A DNA stretch of 64,000 nt. Source: Polyangiaceae bacterium (GTDB lineage: Bacteria; Myxococcota_A; Polyangia; Polyangiales; Polyangiaceae). The stretch spans positions 104,333 to 168,332 of the forward strand of contig JABFXY010000002.1 of the NCBI GenBank assembly GCA_013361525.1, read 5' to 3'. Positions 45,685 to 54,901 of this stretch are shown in pieces (position 1 is the stretch's first letter; each line of letters begins with the position of its first letter). Position numbers and translations under genes: made by a program. The notes below the pieces were generated by a model, which saw only the letters and a list, made by a program, of their open reading frames with translations, had not been told where the DNA came from and ran no database searches.

Positions 45685-47940
45685 ATGCTTGCGGGTGCGC
45701 GCCGTGGCCGGCGAAAGCCGGCTCATGGACTGCGGGAAGCCGCGCTGCCGCCGAGTTCGGACCGTCCTTCCGACGGCGGTGGCGACGACGATCTCTTCCT
45801 GCGGCTCGCGCTCGCGCAGGGAACGCTCGGCCTCGAGACGACGCGTAGACTCCGCGTCGGACCGGTCGAGGTCACCGAGCTGTCGATTCGGCTCGTTGGT
45901 GTCCGCTTCCCGGTCGACCTCTCCGGCGGCGTACGACGGTTTCGTCACGTACGCGGGCAGCTCGCGCGCGCGCGGATGGAGCTCCCGCTCGCCGATGCGG
46001 GCGGCGTGGTGCTCGATCGTGCGCGCAAGGCAATGCCTGGCTGTGAGCGCGTCGTGCTCGCGGCGACGCTCGATGGCCTGACCGTCGGGCTCTCCGCTTC
46101 GACCTGGGCGCTCGCGTTCGATTGCGTGGCTGCGCCCGACGCGCAACACGTCCGCATCGTCGTCGAGAGCGCGCGCGGCCAAGACCTACCCGGGCCGGCA
46201 CACGTCCTCGCGTGTCGCGCGGTCGATGCGATTCTCGCGGGCCTCGCGTCGCGCGCCGGGAGCGCGTTCATCCTTCGTGATCCATTTCAGATCGTCGCGC
46301 GCGAGCTCCTGCCGAACGCAGGCGCGCGCGTGCCGGCGTCCGACGGCATCGTGGTGAGCCTCGGCGTCGCGGACGACGGCAAATCGGGCCGCATCGCGCT
46401 CGTCGGCGAACGAGGCGCGGCGGCGCCACAGCTTTCGATGCGCACCGTCCGCTCGCTCGAGTCCGCGGAGCTGTTGGCCGAAGCCGACGACGCCGCCATC
46501 GCCGGAGATCTCGACCGCGCGCGCGCCGCGTATCTCACTGCGCTCGAGCGTGCGCCGCGCCACGCGGAGGCTGCTGCGCGCCTGGCTGCGATCGACGTCG
46601 CCGCGGGTGATCGAGCGGAGGCTGCGTTCGCGACCCTGTCCGAGATCGCGAGTGTGTCCGACGCCGGCCTCCTCGGGAGCGAAGTCCTGGAAGCAATGGG
46701 CGAGGTAGAAGCTGCCTACGAGGCTGCTTCACGCGCGGCTGCAGACGAGCCGTTCGGGCCGCTCTCCGCCCGCGCGTGGGCGCGCGCCGCGAGGCTCGCG
46801 CCCGATCGCGCCGCGGCTTCGTCCGCGCTCGACGAGGCGCTGGTCAGGTCCCCGTCGTTCGTCGAGGCGCGCTGGTCCCGGCTCGAGGTTCGACTCGCCA
46901 CGGGCGACGTGCGCGGCGCGCTCGGCGACGTCGAGCACCTCGAGGCCAACGCGGCGGGCAAGGACGAGCGCCACACGGTGCTCCGCCGCGCCGCGGACCT
47001 GTTCTTCCAACGAGGGCGGCTCGAAGAGTCGGAGAAGCTCTTCGAGCGCTCGCTCCGCTACGAGCCTCGCAGCGCACGGGCCGTCGCCGGTCTCGCGCGC
47101 AGTCTGCGCGATCGAGGACGCGTCGCGCGCGCATTGGATCTCTTCGCTCGGGCCGTCGCGCTCGCACGAAAAGATCCCGATGCGCGGCACGAGGTCGAGC
47201 TGGATCTCGCCGAAGCGCTCGCGCTCTACGCCAACGATCGCCCGAACGCGATCGCACACGTAGCGGCGATTCCCCAGGACGCGGATGTCGCGCCGACGGC
47301 GCGTTTGCACGAAGCGACGTGGCGACACGAGCTCGGGGACGTTGCAGGCGCCGCGCGCGCGCTGCATCGCCTCCGAACCATCGCCGAGATCAGTGTGGGA
47401 GATGCCGCGCGCGACCGGCTCGTCGCGGCCCTCTTCGAAGCGTCCAAGCTCGACGAGACGCTCGGTGATCCACGTGCGGCGCGCCGCGATCTCGAGCTTC
47501 TCGTGCGGCTGCGACCCCAACATCGCGATGCCTCGCGCCGCCTCGCAGAGCTCGCACGCGACGAGCACGCTGCGCCCCCGGCCCCCGCGCGCCTCGAGCC
47601 GCTCATCGAGGACGAGCCGACGGCGGAGCCACCCAACGTCGCCGAGGAGCCTCCGGTCGCCGACGAGGACCTGGACGCGCTGGCCGAATCCCTCACGTCT
47701 CGGCTCCGCGCCGATCCTTCCGACGCAAAGACCGCCGCAGAGCTCGCGGGCGTCCTCGAGCGGCTCGGTCGCGACATGGAGCTCTTCGCGCTCCTCTCCG
47801 CGCGCATCGAAGAGTCGCCGCACGAGCCGGGGCTTCTCGCGCAACGCGACGACGTGCTTCGACGCCTCGCCGATACCGCACGTAGCGAGGGACGCGCCTC
47901 GGAGGCGGAGCTCTACGAGAGCATGTTGTTCGCTCGCTGA
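45685..47940 (+). CDS. Large TPR-repeat protein
   Basis: 751 residues. Residues ~35-190 are a globular beta-rich domain of unknown type; from ~270 on there are many helix pairs with TPR-like A/A/Y-or-F/P positions (AAIAGDLDRARAAYLTALERAPRHAEA, LFFQRGRLEESEKLFERSLRYEPRSARA, LARKDPDARHEVELDLAEALALYAND). The C-terminal ~110 residues are acidic (EPLIEDEPTAEPPN). No signal peptide; presumably a cytoplasmic scaffold. Preceded by the terminator of the MlaC-like gene. Role not recognised. Confidence 0.7.
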   Translation: MLAGARRGRRKPAHGLREAALPPSSDRPSDGGGDDDLFLRLALAQGTLGLETTRRLRVGPVEVTELSIRLVGVRFPVDLSGGVRRFRHVRGQLARARMELPLADAGGVVLDRARKAMPGCERVVLAATLDGLTVGLSASTWALAFDCVAAPDAQHVRIVVESARGQDLPGPAHVLACRAVDAILAGLASRAGSAFILRDPFQIVARELLPNAGARVPASDGIVVSLGVADDGKSGRIALVGERGAAAPQLSMRTVRSLESAELLAEADDAAIAGDLDRARAAYLTALERAPRHAEAAARLAAIDVAAGDRAEAAFATLSEIASVSDAGLLGSEVLEAMGEVEAAYEAASRAAADEPFGPLSARAWARAARLAPDRAAASSALDEALVRSPSFVEARWSRLEVRLATGDVRGALGDVEHLEANAAGKDERHTVLRRAADLFFQRGRLEESEKLFERSLRYEPRSARAVAGLARSLRDRGRVARALDLFARAVALARKDPDARHEVELDLAEALALYANDRPNAIAHVAAIPQDADVAPTARLHEATWRHELGDVAGAARALHRLRTIAEISVGDAARDRLVAALFEASKLDETLGDPRAARRDLELLVRLRPQHRDASRRLAELARDEHAAPPAPARLEPLIEDEPTAEPPNVAEEPPVADEDLDALAESLTSRLRADPSDAKTAAELAGVLERLGRDMELFALLSARIEESPHEPGLLAQRDDVLRRLADTARSEGRASEAELYESMLFAR

Positions 47941-48042
47941 GGTGAGGTCTCGAAACCGCTGTCGTGACCGCGGACCAGCGGTATCGATGCCCTCGCGACA
48001 ATCCGTTTCAATCTCGGGGCGGGCCTGCCATGCTCTCGAGGC

Positions 48043-49383
48043 ATGAGCCACGGCAATCACCTGGCTGTCGTCGTTGCGCTTGCTTGTTCGTTCTCGTGCC
48101 GCGGCGCCGAATTCCAATCATCGGGCGGCGGCGGCGAAGGCGCGGGAGCCAGCATTGGTGGAATGGGAGCAGGTGGCGGAGGCGGAGGTGCACCTCCTGC
48201 ATTCGTCGACCTCACGATTGAGGTCGTCCGCTTCGACGGGACACCATTGGATGGGCGCAGCGTCCTCGTCAGCGACGCCGCCTCGGAAATGGTCGAGACG
48301 ACGACCACGGGCGCCGACGGCAAAGTCACCGTGACCGCTCCGACCTTCGGCCTCGTCACGGTATTCGAGGACGACACCTCGAATACGTTCAAGCTCTATG
48401 CATCCTCCGTCTTCGTCGATCCGAGCATCGGCTCGGTGCGATTCGTACAGGGCGACGGAATGAGCATCGGCAATACCTATACGGTGAACGTACAAAGCTA
48501 TTGCGGGCCCTGTGGCAAGGGGACCGTCGAAATCGGCCTCTCCTGCGACCATCAGAAAACGGCGACCCTCGACGTCACCACCTGGGAGGTTGCGTACAAC
48601 GCGTATCGAGGCTGCCCGGGGGCCGACACGATGGAGGCATACCTCGTCAACTACGACCCCGAGGGCATTCCGATCGCATTCGCAATGGGCACCGGGCCCC
48701 TCCAGGATGGAATCTTCAATACCGAAGAAGGCGATACGGTCATGCCCGACAACCTCACGAGTATCGGGATGAGCGTGGAGGGATTTCTGAACGGGTACAC
48801 CGTCGATCGATCGGTGGATGTCGTCGACGAAGACGGCATTGGCCATTTTCGACGAGCGGTCGAAACAGAGGATGCGAGCCTCGAGCTTCACCTCGTCAAA
48901 TCGTTCGTGCCGCACCTCACGGCGACGCAAACGGTGGCGCTCGGCGACACGAATGCGTTCATCTCTCGGACGCAACGCTTCGATCCCTTCGATGGTCAAT
49001 CGACGATGCTCGACGTCGCGAGCTTGGCCGTCCCCGAGGCACCGTCCGAGCCCAGCTTCGCGACGCCGGGGCAGCCGCGCATCGCCTGGGCGCTCGGCAA
49101 TGGTCCGATCGGCGACGTCGTCGTGCTCCAGCTCGACGACACGGAGATCGAATGGACGGTGACGCTCCCCGCGGCTGCGACCGGTGAGGTCCTCCTACCG
49201 AAGCTGCCGTCGGAGCTCTCCCAATACGCCATCGTCGGCCCGCCGTTCGGCGCCAACATCATCCACGTCGATCGCGCGAACGTGGAGGGCATCGCCGCCT
49301 ATGCGAGCGGCGGCCTGGCGGTAGTCACCCCGTTCGAGATCGACGACCAGACAGCCTCGGCGGTGCTCGAAAACTTCCAATAG
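48043..49383 (+). CDS. Lipoprotein with beta-rich body, unknown function
   Basis: 446 residues. Signal with Cys at ALAC (or later SFSC), followed by a Gly/Ala/Met linker. The body contains an Ig/CNA-B-like segment (VDLTIEVVRFDGTPLDGRSVLVSDAASE ... TGADGKVTVTAPTFG), typical of surface carboxypeptidase-regulatory-like domains, then extended beta-strand regions and a CGPCGKG cluster. Probably an envelope structural or binding protein. Rather weak signal region. Upstream neighbour (TPR protein) is on the same strand, 102 bp away. Confidence 0.55.
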   Translation: MSHGNHLAVVVALACSFSCRGAEFQSSGGGGEGAGASIGGMGAGGGGGGAPPAFVDLTIEVVRFDGTPLDGRSVLVSDAASEMVETTTTGADGKVTVTAPTFGLVTVFEDDTSNTFKLYASSVFVDPSIGSVRFVQGDGMSIGNTYTVNVQSYCGPCGKGTVEIGLSCDHQKTATLDVTTWEVAYNAYRGCPGADTMEAYLVNYDPEGIPIAFAMGTGPLQDGIFNTEEGDTVMPDNLTSIGMSVEGFLNGYTVDRSVDVVDEDGIGHFRRAVETEDASLELHLVKSFVPHLTATQTVALGDTNAFISRTQRFDPFDGQSTMLDVASLAVPEAPSEPSFATPGQPRIAWALGNGPIGDVVVLQLDDTEIEWTVTLPAAATGEVLLPKLPSELSQYAIVGPPFGANIIHVDRANVEGIAAYASGGLAVVTPFEIDDQTASAVLENFQ

Positions 49384-49445
49384 TGAGCCAATGAAGAGGC
49401 GGGTGGCCGTCGAATTGGCCCGCGCCGGGCGGGTTTGCTAGTGGG

Positions 49446-50690
49446 ATGCTTCGAGCCCGTATGAGCGTTGGAACTTCAAGCGTGCGAGAAACCGAAATCG
49501 GTCGCCCCGTCATCGTTCAGAAGTACGGCGGTTCCAGCGTCGCCGACGTCGAGAAGATCGGTCGCGTGGCCGATAGCGTCGTCGCCGCCAAACAGGCGGG
49601 AAACGACGTGGTCGTCGTCGTCAGCGCAATGGGTAAGACGACCGACTCGCTCATCGCGCTCGCACACAGCGTGACCAACGTGAACGGGAGCCGCTCGGAG
49701 CCTGCTCGGCGCGAGCTCGACATGCTCGTCTCGACCGGCGAGCGCGTATCGATGTCGCTCTTGTCGATCGCGATCCAGGCGCGCGGCTACCACGCCATCT
49801 CGTTTACCGGCTCGCAGTCGGGGATCCTCACGAACGATCGCCATTTCGATGCGCGCATCATCGAGGTGCGCCCCCACCGCATCGAAGATGAGCTCTCTCG
49901 CGGCTCGATCGTCATCGTCGCCGGCTACCAAGGCATGAGCTACAAGCGCGAGATCACGACGCTCGGTCGGGGCGGGTCCGACACGACGGCCGTCGCGCTC
50001 GCCGCCGCGCTCGAAGCGGATCGCTGTGAGATCTACAGCGACGTCGACGGCGTGTACTCCGCCGATCCGCGCGTCGTGCCGGAAGCGAAACATCTGCCCG
50101 AGCTCGACCACGCCATCCTTCAGGAGATGGCCGAGGCGGGCGCGAAGGTCGTCTGCGCACAAGCAGTCGAATGGGCCCGTAAGCGCAACATCGTCATTCA
50201 CGCTCGCTCCACGTTCGATCGCTCGAAGGAGACGATCGTTGCGCCGCCGGGAACGAAGCAGCTCGCGGGTGCACGCGCCGTTACGGGTGAGGCGAAGATC
50301 TCGTTCCTGTCGTGGTCCGGCGTTTCGTCGTCGAGTGTGGTCGAGGGGCTGCAGCGCGCAGGTCTCGCCTACAAAGACCTCGCGCTCGCGGGCGATCGCG
50401 GCAGCGCGATCATTCCGCTCTTGAATGTCCCCTCGGCCGACAAGGCTCACGATGCTCTGCGGGCGGCGCTTCCCCACGTAGAGATCTCGAACGACGTCGC
50501 GACGGTCAGCGTCGTCGGCGACGGCCTCGCAGGCGACGGGACGGCGCTCGGACAATTCGTCGCAGCGCTGACGGAGGCGCAAGCAACTCCGCGCGCGCTC
50601 AGCGCCGGACCATTGCGTATCACCGCGGTGATACCGGCGGATCGCTCCGCCGAGGCGCAGCGCGCGATCCATCACGTATTCGTGAAGTAG
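49446..50690 (+). CDS. lysC: Aspartate kinase
   Basis: 414-residue enzyme that phosphorylates aspartate, the first step to lysine, threonine and methionine. Family hallmarks: [15 protein letters not shown] at ~23-37, [27 protein letters not shown], a [16 protein letters not shown] active-site segment, and [12 protein letters not shown]. The C-terminal ~130 residues hold two ACT domains ([18 protein letters not shown]..., [18 protein letters not shown]...), so allosteric inhibition by lysine and/or threonine is expected. ATG at 49446 or 49461; the second shortens the leader by five residues. Confidence 0.96.
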   Translation: MLRARMSVGTSSVRETEIGRPVIVQKYGGSSVADVEKIGRVADSVVAAKQAGNDVVVVVSAMGKTTDSLIALAHSVTNVNGSRSEPARRELDMLVSTGERVSMSLLSIAIQARGYHAISFTGSQSGILTNDRHFDARIIEVRPHRIEDELSRGSIVIVAGYQGMSYKREITTLGRGGSDTTAVALAAALEADRCEIYSDVDGVYSADPRVVPEAKHLPELDHAILQEMAEAGAKVVCAQAVEWARKRNIVIHARSTFDRSKETIVAPPGTKQLAGARAVTGEAKISFLSWSGVSSSSVVEGLQRAGLAYKDLALAGDRGSAIIPLLNVPSADKAHDALRAALPHVEISNDVATVSVVGDGLAGDGTALGQFVAALTEAQATPRALSAGPLRITAVIPADRSAEAQRAIHHVFVK

Positions 50691-50702
50691 CGCGCGCCTT
50701 CG

Positions 50703-52085
50703 TCAGTGCTGCAGGCGAGGCCGCATTGCGGCGAGCCCCTGCGGGCCTGCAATCAGCGCGATCTCGCGCGTCGCATCCCAAGCGATCGCGTAAGCGTCGC
50801 CGCTCGCCGGTGACATCACCTTCACCGCGGAGACCTCTGCGCCGTGGGCGTCGATCGAGACCATTTCCAATCCCTCGCCGGCTCGAACGAGCAAAAGGAG
50901 CGCGGCGTCGGTATGACCGCGGAAGGTCGCCGCGACGATGCGCTCGCGCGGCAGCGGCAACGAGGCACCGCCCACCCTGACCAAGAGACCGCGTCCCTCG
51001 TGCACGAGCACGAGATGACCAGGTGATGATGCGGCAATGGTCGCGCCCGCCTCGAGGAGCTGCTCCGTCGCCGCGTCGCAATCCAGCGGCTCGAATGCGC
51101 CGTCATCGCCACGCAAGCGCTCGAGCGCCGCGACGGGGCTCGAGGTACCCACGAACAACGTGCCCTGCGCCGCGCTCATGGTGAGCACGTCGTCGCGCAC
51201 GACCTTGTTCGCACCCGACGCGGGGTCGACGCGAAACAACCTCGTTCCCGCGAGGACCCAGAGGGTCGCCGCTGCCACGGCGATCGCGCCGACATCGGCC
51301 TGCGCGAACAACACCTTCGGGGCCGAGGTCGCAGCCGCGGCGATCGTCTCCACGCCGCGCGCGGTTGCGAGCACCACGCCGCCGCTCGTGAGCGCACATC
51401 CATGCGCCGCCGATGCGAGCGGCCGAACCCGGGGAGAGAGTGCACCGCGATCGACCACGACCACGGCGCTTCCTGCGGCGAGGATCAACCCATCCAACGA
51501 CGTCACGCATGCGAGCGCGTCGTCGCGGCTCAGCTGAGGGACGCTCTCCCACGGCTCGGCGCCGCCAAACCCCATCTCCTCGAGCAGGTCGTTCAGCTCG
51601 AAGTCGCCGCCGGCGTCCGCGTCCATCGCGGGCAGCGCCGCCTCGTCGACCTCCGCTTCGGAGCCGTCACCGATTCCTTCTGCGCCGCCGTCGTCCGCTG
51701 TCGACGGCAACAGGTCGACGCCGTCGTCTGTTGCAAGTTCGGACACCGGCTCGTCGCCCGCCTCGCTCGCACCGTCGTCGAAGGATGGCGCGAAATCGTC
51801 CACGTCGTGCTCGATGCCCGCCGTGTCATCCACCCTCTTACCGAGGGCACCTTCTTCGAATGCGATGTCGACGCCGCCGATATCGAGGTCGTCGCTGTAC
51901 GCGTCTTCGAGGCTGCGATCGCTGTCGTCCTCGAGCGCTTCTTCGTCTTCTTCGCGCGGGCCGAGCGGATCTTCCTCGTGTGATTTACCCGGTGTCGTAT
52001 CGGGTGTGTCGGAATCGGGGTCGATGCCGAGGGGCTCGTCGAGTCCCTCGTCGTGGTCGTCATCGTCCGCCGTGAACCGGTGCAT
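50703..52085 (-). CDS. Acidic protein with C-terminal propeller-like domain
   Basis: 460 residues. The N-terminal ~170 are strikingly acidic and repeat-like (DDDDHDEGLDEPLG, EDDSDRSLEDAYSDDLDI), probably disordered; the remainder alternates short beta strands with Gly/Ala turns (LDGLILAAGSAVVVVDRG, LFAQADVGAIAVAAATLWVLAG, ALLLLVRAGEGLEMVSID), a pattern of a small propeller. No signal peptide. Start at 52085 because the open frame continues upstream with non-globular residues and would overlap the next gene on the other strand. Function unknown; convergent with lysC, 12 bp apart. Confidence 0.6.
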   Translation of the reverse strand: MHRFTADDDDHDEGLDEPLGIDPDSDTPDTTPGKSHEEDPLGPREEDEEALEDDSDRSLEDAYSDDLDIGGVDIAFEEGALGKRVDDTAGIEHDVDDFAPSFDDGASEAGDEPVSELATDDGVDLLPSTADDGGAEGIGDGSEAEVDEAALPAMDADAGGDFELNDLLEEMGFGGAEPWESVPQLSRDDALACVTSLDGLILAAGSAVVVVDRGALSPRVRPLASAAHGCALTSGGVVLATARGVETIAAAATSAPKVLFAQADVGAIAVAAATLWVLAGTRLFRVDPASGANKVVRDDVLTMSAAQGTLFVGTSSPVAALERLRGDDGAFEPLDCDAATEQLLEAGATIAASSPGHLVLVHEGRGLLVRVGGASLPLPRERIVAATFRGHTDAALLLLVRAGEGLEMVSIDAHGAEVSAVKVMSPASGDAYAIAWDATREIALIAGPQGLAAMRPRLQH

Positions 52086-52289
52086 GTGTTGGCGATTACC
52101 GGATCGCATTCGCGTCGCGTCAAGGCCTGGATCTCGGACGTGACTTCTGAGATCGTGCTCGACGCCATGTTCGCGCCCGGCACGCCAAACGAGCCAAACG
52201 CCCGTCACGTGCAGGGGCAGGGACGCGAGCGCACCGCAAGCGAAAACGCCGCAAGTGGGCGCCTTTCTCCGAGCGACGGCGCGCGAGGA

Positions 52290-52529
52290 ATGATCAGCTT
52301 TCGCGTCGACGTCGACCCGCGCGAGGTGGTGTTCATCAAGAGCCTCGTCGAGGCGAGCGAAGGCATCGCGAGCATCTTCGCCGACCACGGCGGCTGCCTC
52401 ACGTTCGCCACGCCCGCCGCACGTCGCTCCGCTCTCGTCGAGCTCCTCGACGATCTCGTCGCGCATCACGGCGCACGTGTCGAAGCGCTCGACTCCGCGG
52501 ACGATCCGATTCATGGAGGCGGGAGATGA
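52290..52529 (+). CDS. Small DUF4911-like protein
   Basis: 79 residues. MISFRVDVDPREVVFIKSLVEASEGIASIFADHGGCLTF-type sequence resembles the short DUF4911 family, whose function is unknown. The ATG at 52290 is the likely start (GAGGA is adjacent but spaced poorly); upstream in-frame codons are not similar. Its TGA overlaps the next ATG by 4 bp (ATGA), so the pair is translationally coupled. Divergent from the acidic protein gene. Confidence 0.55.
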   Translation: MISFRVDVDPREVVFIKSLVEASEGIASIFADHGGCLTFATPAARRSALVELLDDLVAHHGARVEALDSADDPIHGGGR

Positions 52530-53146
52530 GCGACGTCGAGCCCCGCATCCGCGCCGCCTGGCAGGAATGGCTCAACGCCCTCGGGTCCGATCCCGAGGCG
52601 GCGATCGCTGCGGCTCAGGTTTACGGCGCGCTCTCGTCCGATGGGCGTGATGCGTGGCTCACCGCGCTCGAAGAAGACGGCCCGAGCCTCGGCGTTCCCA
52701 AGGTCGCGCTCTACGCGCCACTCCTTTCGGTCGAGGTCGACCCCGCCCGCATCGAGCGCATTCGCCGCGGGATGGAGTCGGACGGACCCGTCGTTTCGAT
52801 GCGGCACACCGTCGCGCTACGCGGCGTCGCGCGCGACAAATCGCGCATCGCCGCGCTGATTGCACCTCTCTACGCCGACTTCGTGCAGGTGCTCTGGTGC
52901 AGCTACCGCACGCACACCGGCTTCGATTGGGTGCGCCTCGACTCGATCCAGCGCGCCGCGAGCGCGCCGCGTGCGGGTGATCGCGCCGAGGGCATCGTCC
53001 TCGAGGCGACGCCGCTCAAGCTCGTCGTCGAGGAGCTCGCGCTCGCGATCCTCGCCCAGCGCCGCCGCGGGCATGAAATCCCCGACTCGATGGTTGGCTT
53101 CGCGAACCTCTTCGACGCCAAGATCGATGCGGACACCGGCAGCTGA
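52526..53146 (+). CDS. Conserved hypothetical protein
   Basis: 206-residue soluble, mixed alpha/beta protein: N-terminal helix rich in Ala/Glu (AAWQEWLNALGSDPEAAI), a middle with LGVPKVALYAPLL and a C-terminal helix LVVEELALAILAQRRRGHEIPD. Overlaps the small protein upstream by 4 bp, which suggests a two-protein module. No known family or motif; no TM or signal. Confidence 0.65.
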   Translation: MSDVEPRIRAAWQEWLNALGSDPEAAIAAAQVYGALSSDGRDAWLTALEEDGPSLGVPKVALYAPLLSVEVDPARIERIRRGMESDGPVVSMRHTVALRGVARDKSRIAALIAPLYADFVQVLWCSYRTHTGFDWVRLDSIQRAASAPRAGDRAEGIVLEATPLKLVVEELALAILAQRRRGHEIPDSMVGFANLFDAKIDADTGS

Positions 53147-53169
53147 CCGTCGAAAGAGCAACAGGGCGG

Positions 53170-53238
53170 CGTCGCATTCGGGCGCGGTCAGGCTGCGATT
53201 TCTCCCCCCCGCCCCCCCTCACTTGCGTGAGGGGGGAG
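53170..53238. repeat. Two-copy hairpin repeat, copy 2
   Basis: Homologous to 40825-40892. The inverted repeat CCCCCCTCAC-TTGC-GTGAGGGGGG can form a ten-bp stem. In this copy the G-rich right arm is placed 8 bases before the GTG at 53247, so it seems to supply the ribosome-binding site of the next gene. Confidence 0.75.
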
Positions 53239-53246
53239 TCCCGAGA

Positions 53247-53837
53247 GTGTGCGTGGGCGCGATGGTTCTCTCGCTTGGAATCGCGGCATGTGCGCCCGCT
53301 GCGCCCGAAGGCGAGACCCCGACCGCGAGCCCGCTCGCAAGCGCGGGAGAAGCGCCCGCGTCGGGTGACGCCGTTGTCTTTCAATGGCCCAACGTCACCG
53401 GTGGCGGCCAGATCTCGAATGCGGATCTCGCGGGCCGCGTCAGCGTCCTCGTTTTCGTCACGACCTACGACGTGCCGTCCCAAGCGCAGGTGAGGTTCCT
53501 CACGCAGCTCTCGCGCGATCACGTCCCGCGTCTCAACGTCGTCGCGGTCGTCCTCGAACCGCCCGAGCACCAGCCGATGGCCGCCGCGTACGCGAGCACG
53601 CTCGATCTCAAGTACCCCGTCGTCATGGCCGATGCTGCGACCATTCGCGGCGAGGGACCATTCGCGGGCCTTCATCACGTGCCCGCGGTTGCGATCCTCG
53701 ATCGCCAAGGTCGCGAGCGTTTTCGCAACCTCGGCTTGATGGATCAGGCTGCGCTCGAGGCTGCGGTCGTGAAGGTCGAAGAAGAGACGGGCGTGAAGCA
53801 GGGCGTGCCTGAGCCTGCGTCTTCTGCGACGAAATGA
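53247..53837 (+). CDS. Thioredoxin-like (TlpA/redoxin-type) lipoprotein
   Basis: 196 residues. A short signal ends GIAAC (lipobox), then a Pro/Ala/Thr linker and a thioredoxin-fold domain: ISNADLAGRVSVLVFVTTYDVPSQAQVRFLTQLS, LDLKYPVVMADAATIRG, VPAVAILDRQGRERFRNLG. The usual CxxC is replaced (FVTTYDVPSQ), so it is redox-inactive or works through another residue, as in SCO/peroxiredoxin-like relatives. GTG at 53247 is preferred for its G-rich site; ATG at 53262 is possible but leaves a very short signal. Ends in a strong terminator. Confidence 0.7.
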   Translation: MCVGAMVLSLGIAACAPAAPEGETPTASPLASAGEAPASGDAVVFQWPNVTGGGQISNADLAGRVSVLVFVTTYDVPSQAQVRFLTQLSRDHVPRLNVVAVVLEPPEHQPMAAAYASTLDLKYPVVMADAATIRGEGPFAGLHHVPAVAILDRQGRERFRNLGLMDQAALEAAVVKVEEETGVKQGVPEPASSATK

Positions 53838-53838
53838 G

Positions 53839-53867
53839 AAAAGGCGCCGATATAGTCGGCGCCTTTT
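53839..53867. terminator. Bidirectional intrinsic terminator
   Basis: 12-bp perfect stem (53839-53850 with 53856-53867) around loop TATAG, flanked by an A-run and a T-run, between the rightward thioredoxin-like gene (stop 53837) and the leftward lipoprotein gene (stop 53911). Confidence 0.9.
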
Positions 53868-53910
53868 CAGCTGTGTAGGGCTCGAAACGGAAACGAAGCA
53901 GCAGCTTGCC

Positions 53911-54639
53911 TTACGGCACGGCGCACGGCACCGGGCCGCCGCCCATGACTTCTGTCCCGAGATGCGCGCAATGCGTCTCGTCCGTCGCTGCGACGGATAG
54001 GTGATACATGCGGCAAGCCAGCGTATCGCCCGACGTCTCGTCGATGTTGAAGTCCGCGGTCGTGTTGTCGATCGTCCCGCACTTGGTCTTGCAGTCGTCG
54101 AAGCTCGTAAACTCGTAGTACCCATCGATGTCGCCGCAGACCTCCTCTGCGATCTGACAGAACGCATTGCACACGTTCATCTCGTCGACGCATCCGGCCA
54201 TCGCGACCGGGCCGCCGCCGAGAGGACCAGCGTGGACGCAGTGGATCGCCGGATCCGTTCCGCCCGCCGCGACGCTCGCGTGATACGCACGACACTCGAG
54301 CGAATTGCCGCTCATTGCGCCCGCGTCGCCTTGCGGGAAGGCCGCGCACTCGGCGACACAGGCCTCCTTGCTAGCGTACTGCGCGTTCGCAGCCACGCAG
54401 CCCTCGGTGATCGTCGTGCAATACGCATCACACGTCGCCGCCGCGGTACCGCCGCCGGTGCCCTCACCACCACCGCCGTTCGAGGGCGTGCCGCCGTTGC
54501 CGTCGCCGCCTTGAGCGCCACCGCCCGGTGCCTCACCGCCGTTGCCACCGCCGCCGCTCGAGGTGTCGTCACCACAGCCGACGAGGGCGATCGCGGCACA
54601 GGAGACCAGGCTGACAAGAACAAGCATCCCACGGTTCAT
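53911..54639 (-). CDS. Cys-rich lipoprotein with duplicated domain
   Basis: 242 residues. Lipobox LVGC, a Gly/Ser/Asn linker, then two ~80-residue Cys-rich domains that are clearly duplicated: CDAYCTTITEGC ... LECRAYHASVAA ... HCVHAGPLGGGPV and CNAFCQIAEEVC ... LACRMYHLSVAA ... HCAHLGTEVMGGGPV. Each has seven or eight cysteines and conserved His residues in YHxSVAA and HCxH, which could bind metal or haem. A GGAGGA site lies upstream of the ATG. No named family. It faces the DUF4331 pair; divergent, 262 bp between starts. Confidence 0.7.
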   Translation of the reverse strand: MNRGMLVLVSLVSCAAIALVGCGDDTSSGGGGNGGEAPGGGAQGGDGNGGTPSNGGGGEGTGGGTAAATCDAYCTTITEGCVAANAQYASKEACVAECAAFPQGDAGAMSGNSLECRAYHASVAAGGTDPAIHCVHAGPLGGGPVAMAGCVDEMNVCNAFCQIAEEVCGDIDGYYEFTSFDDCKTKCGTIDNTTADFNIDETSGDTLACRMYHLSVAATDETHCAHLGTEVMGGGPVPCAVP

Positions 54640-54901
54640 AGGCTCATCCTCCGAAAGTCATCGCGGCCGCGGTCTCGCGGCCTCAGGCAAAAATGGCACG
54701 GCAGAGCCTCGAGCGTCCGCCCGTGCTCGAATCGCCAAGCCTAACGAAACGTCGAAGGCTTGGCACCTTTGTGAAGTCTCGTTCGTAGCGTACGCGCCAC
54801 ACCCCACCGCGGTTTCAAAGCACGGATTGTCGCTTGCGGGGCTGGTGGGTTCGACGATACGACCATCCATTCGAGATCTTTTCCGACATCAGGGAGGAAG
54901 C

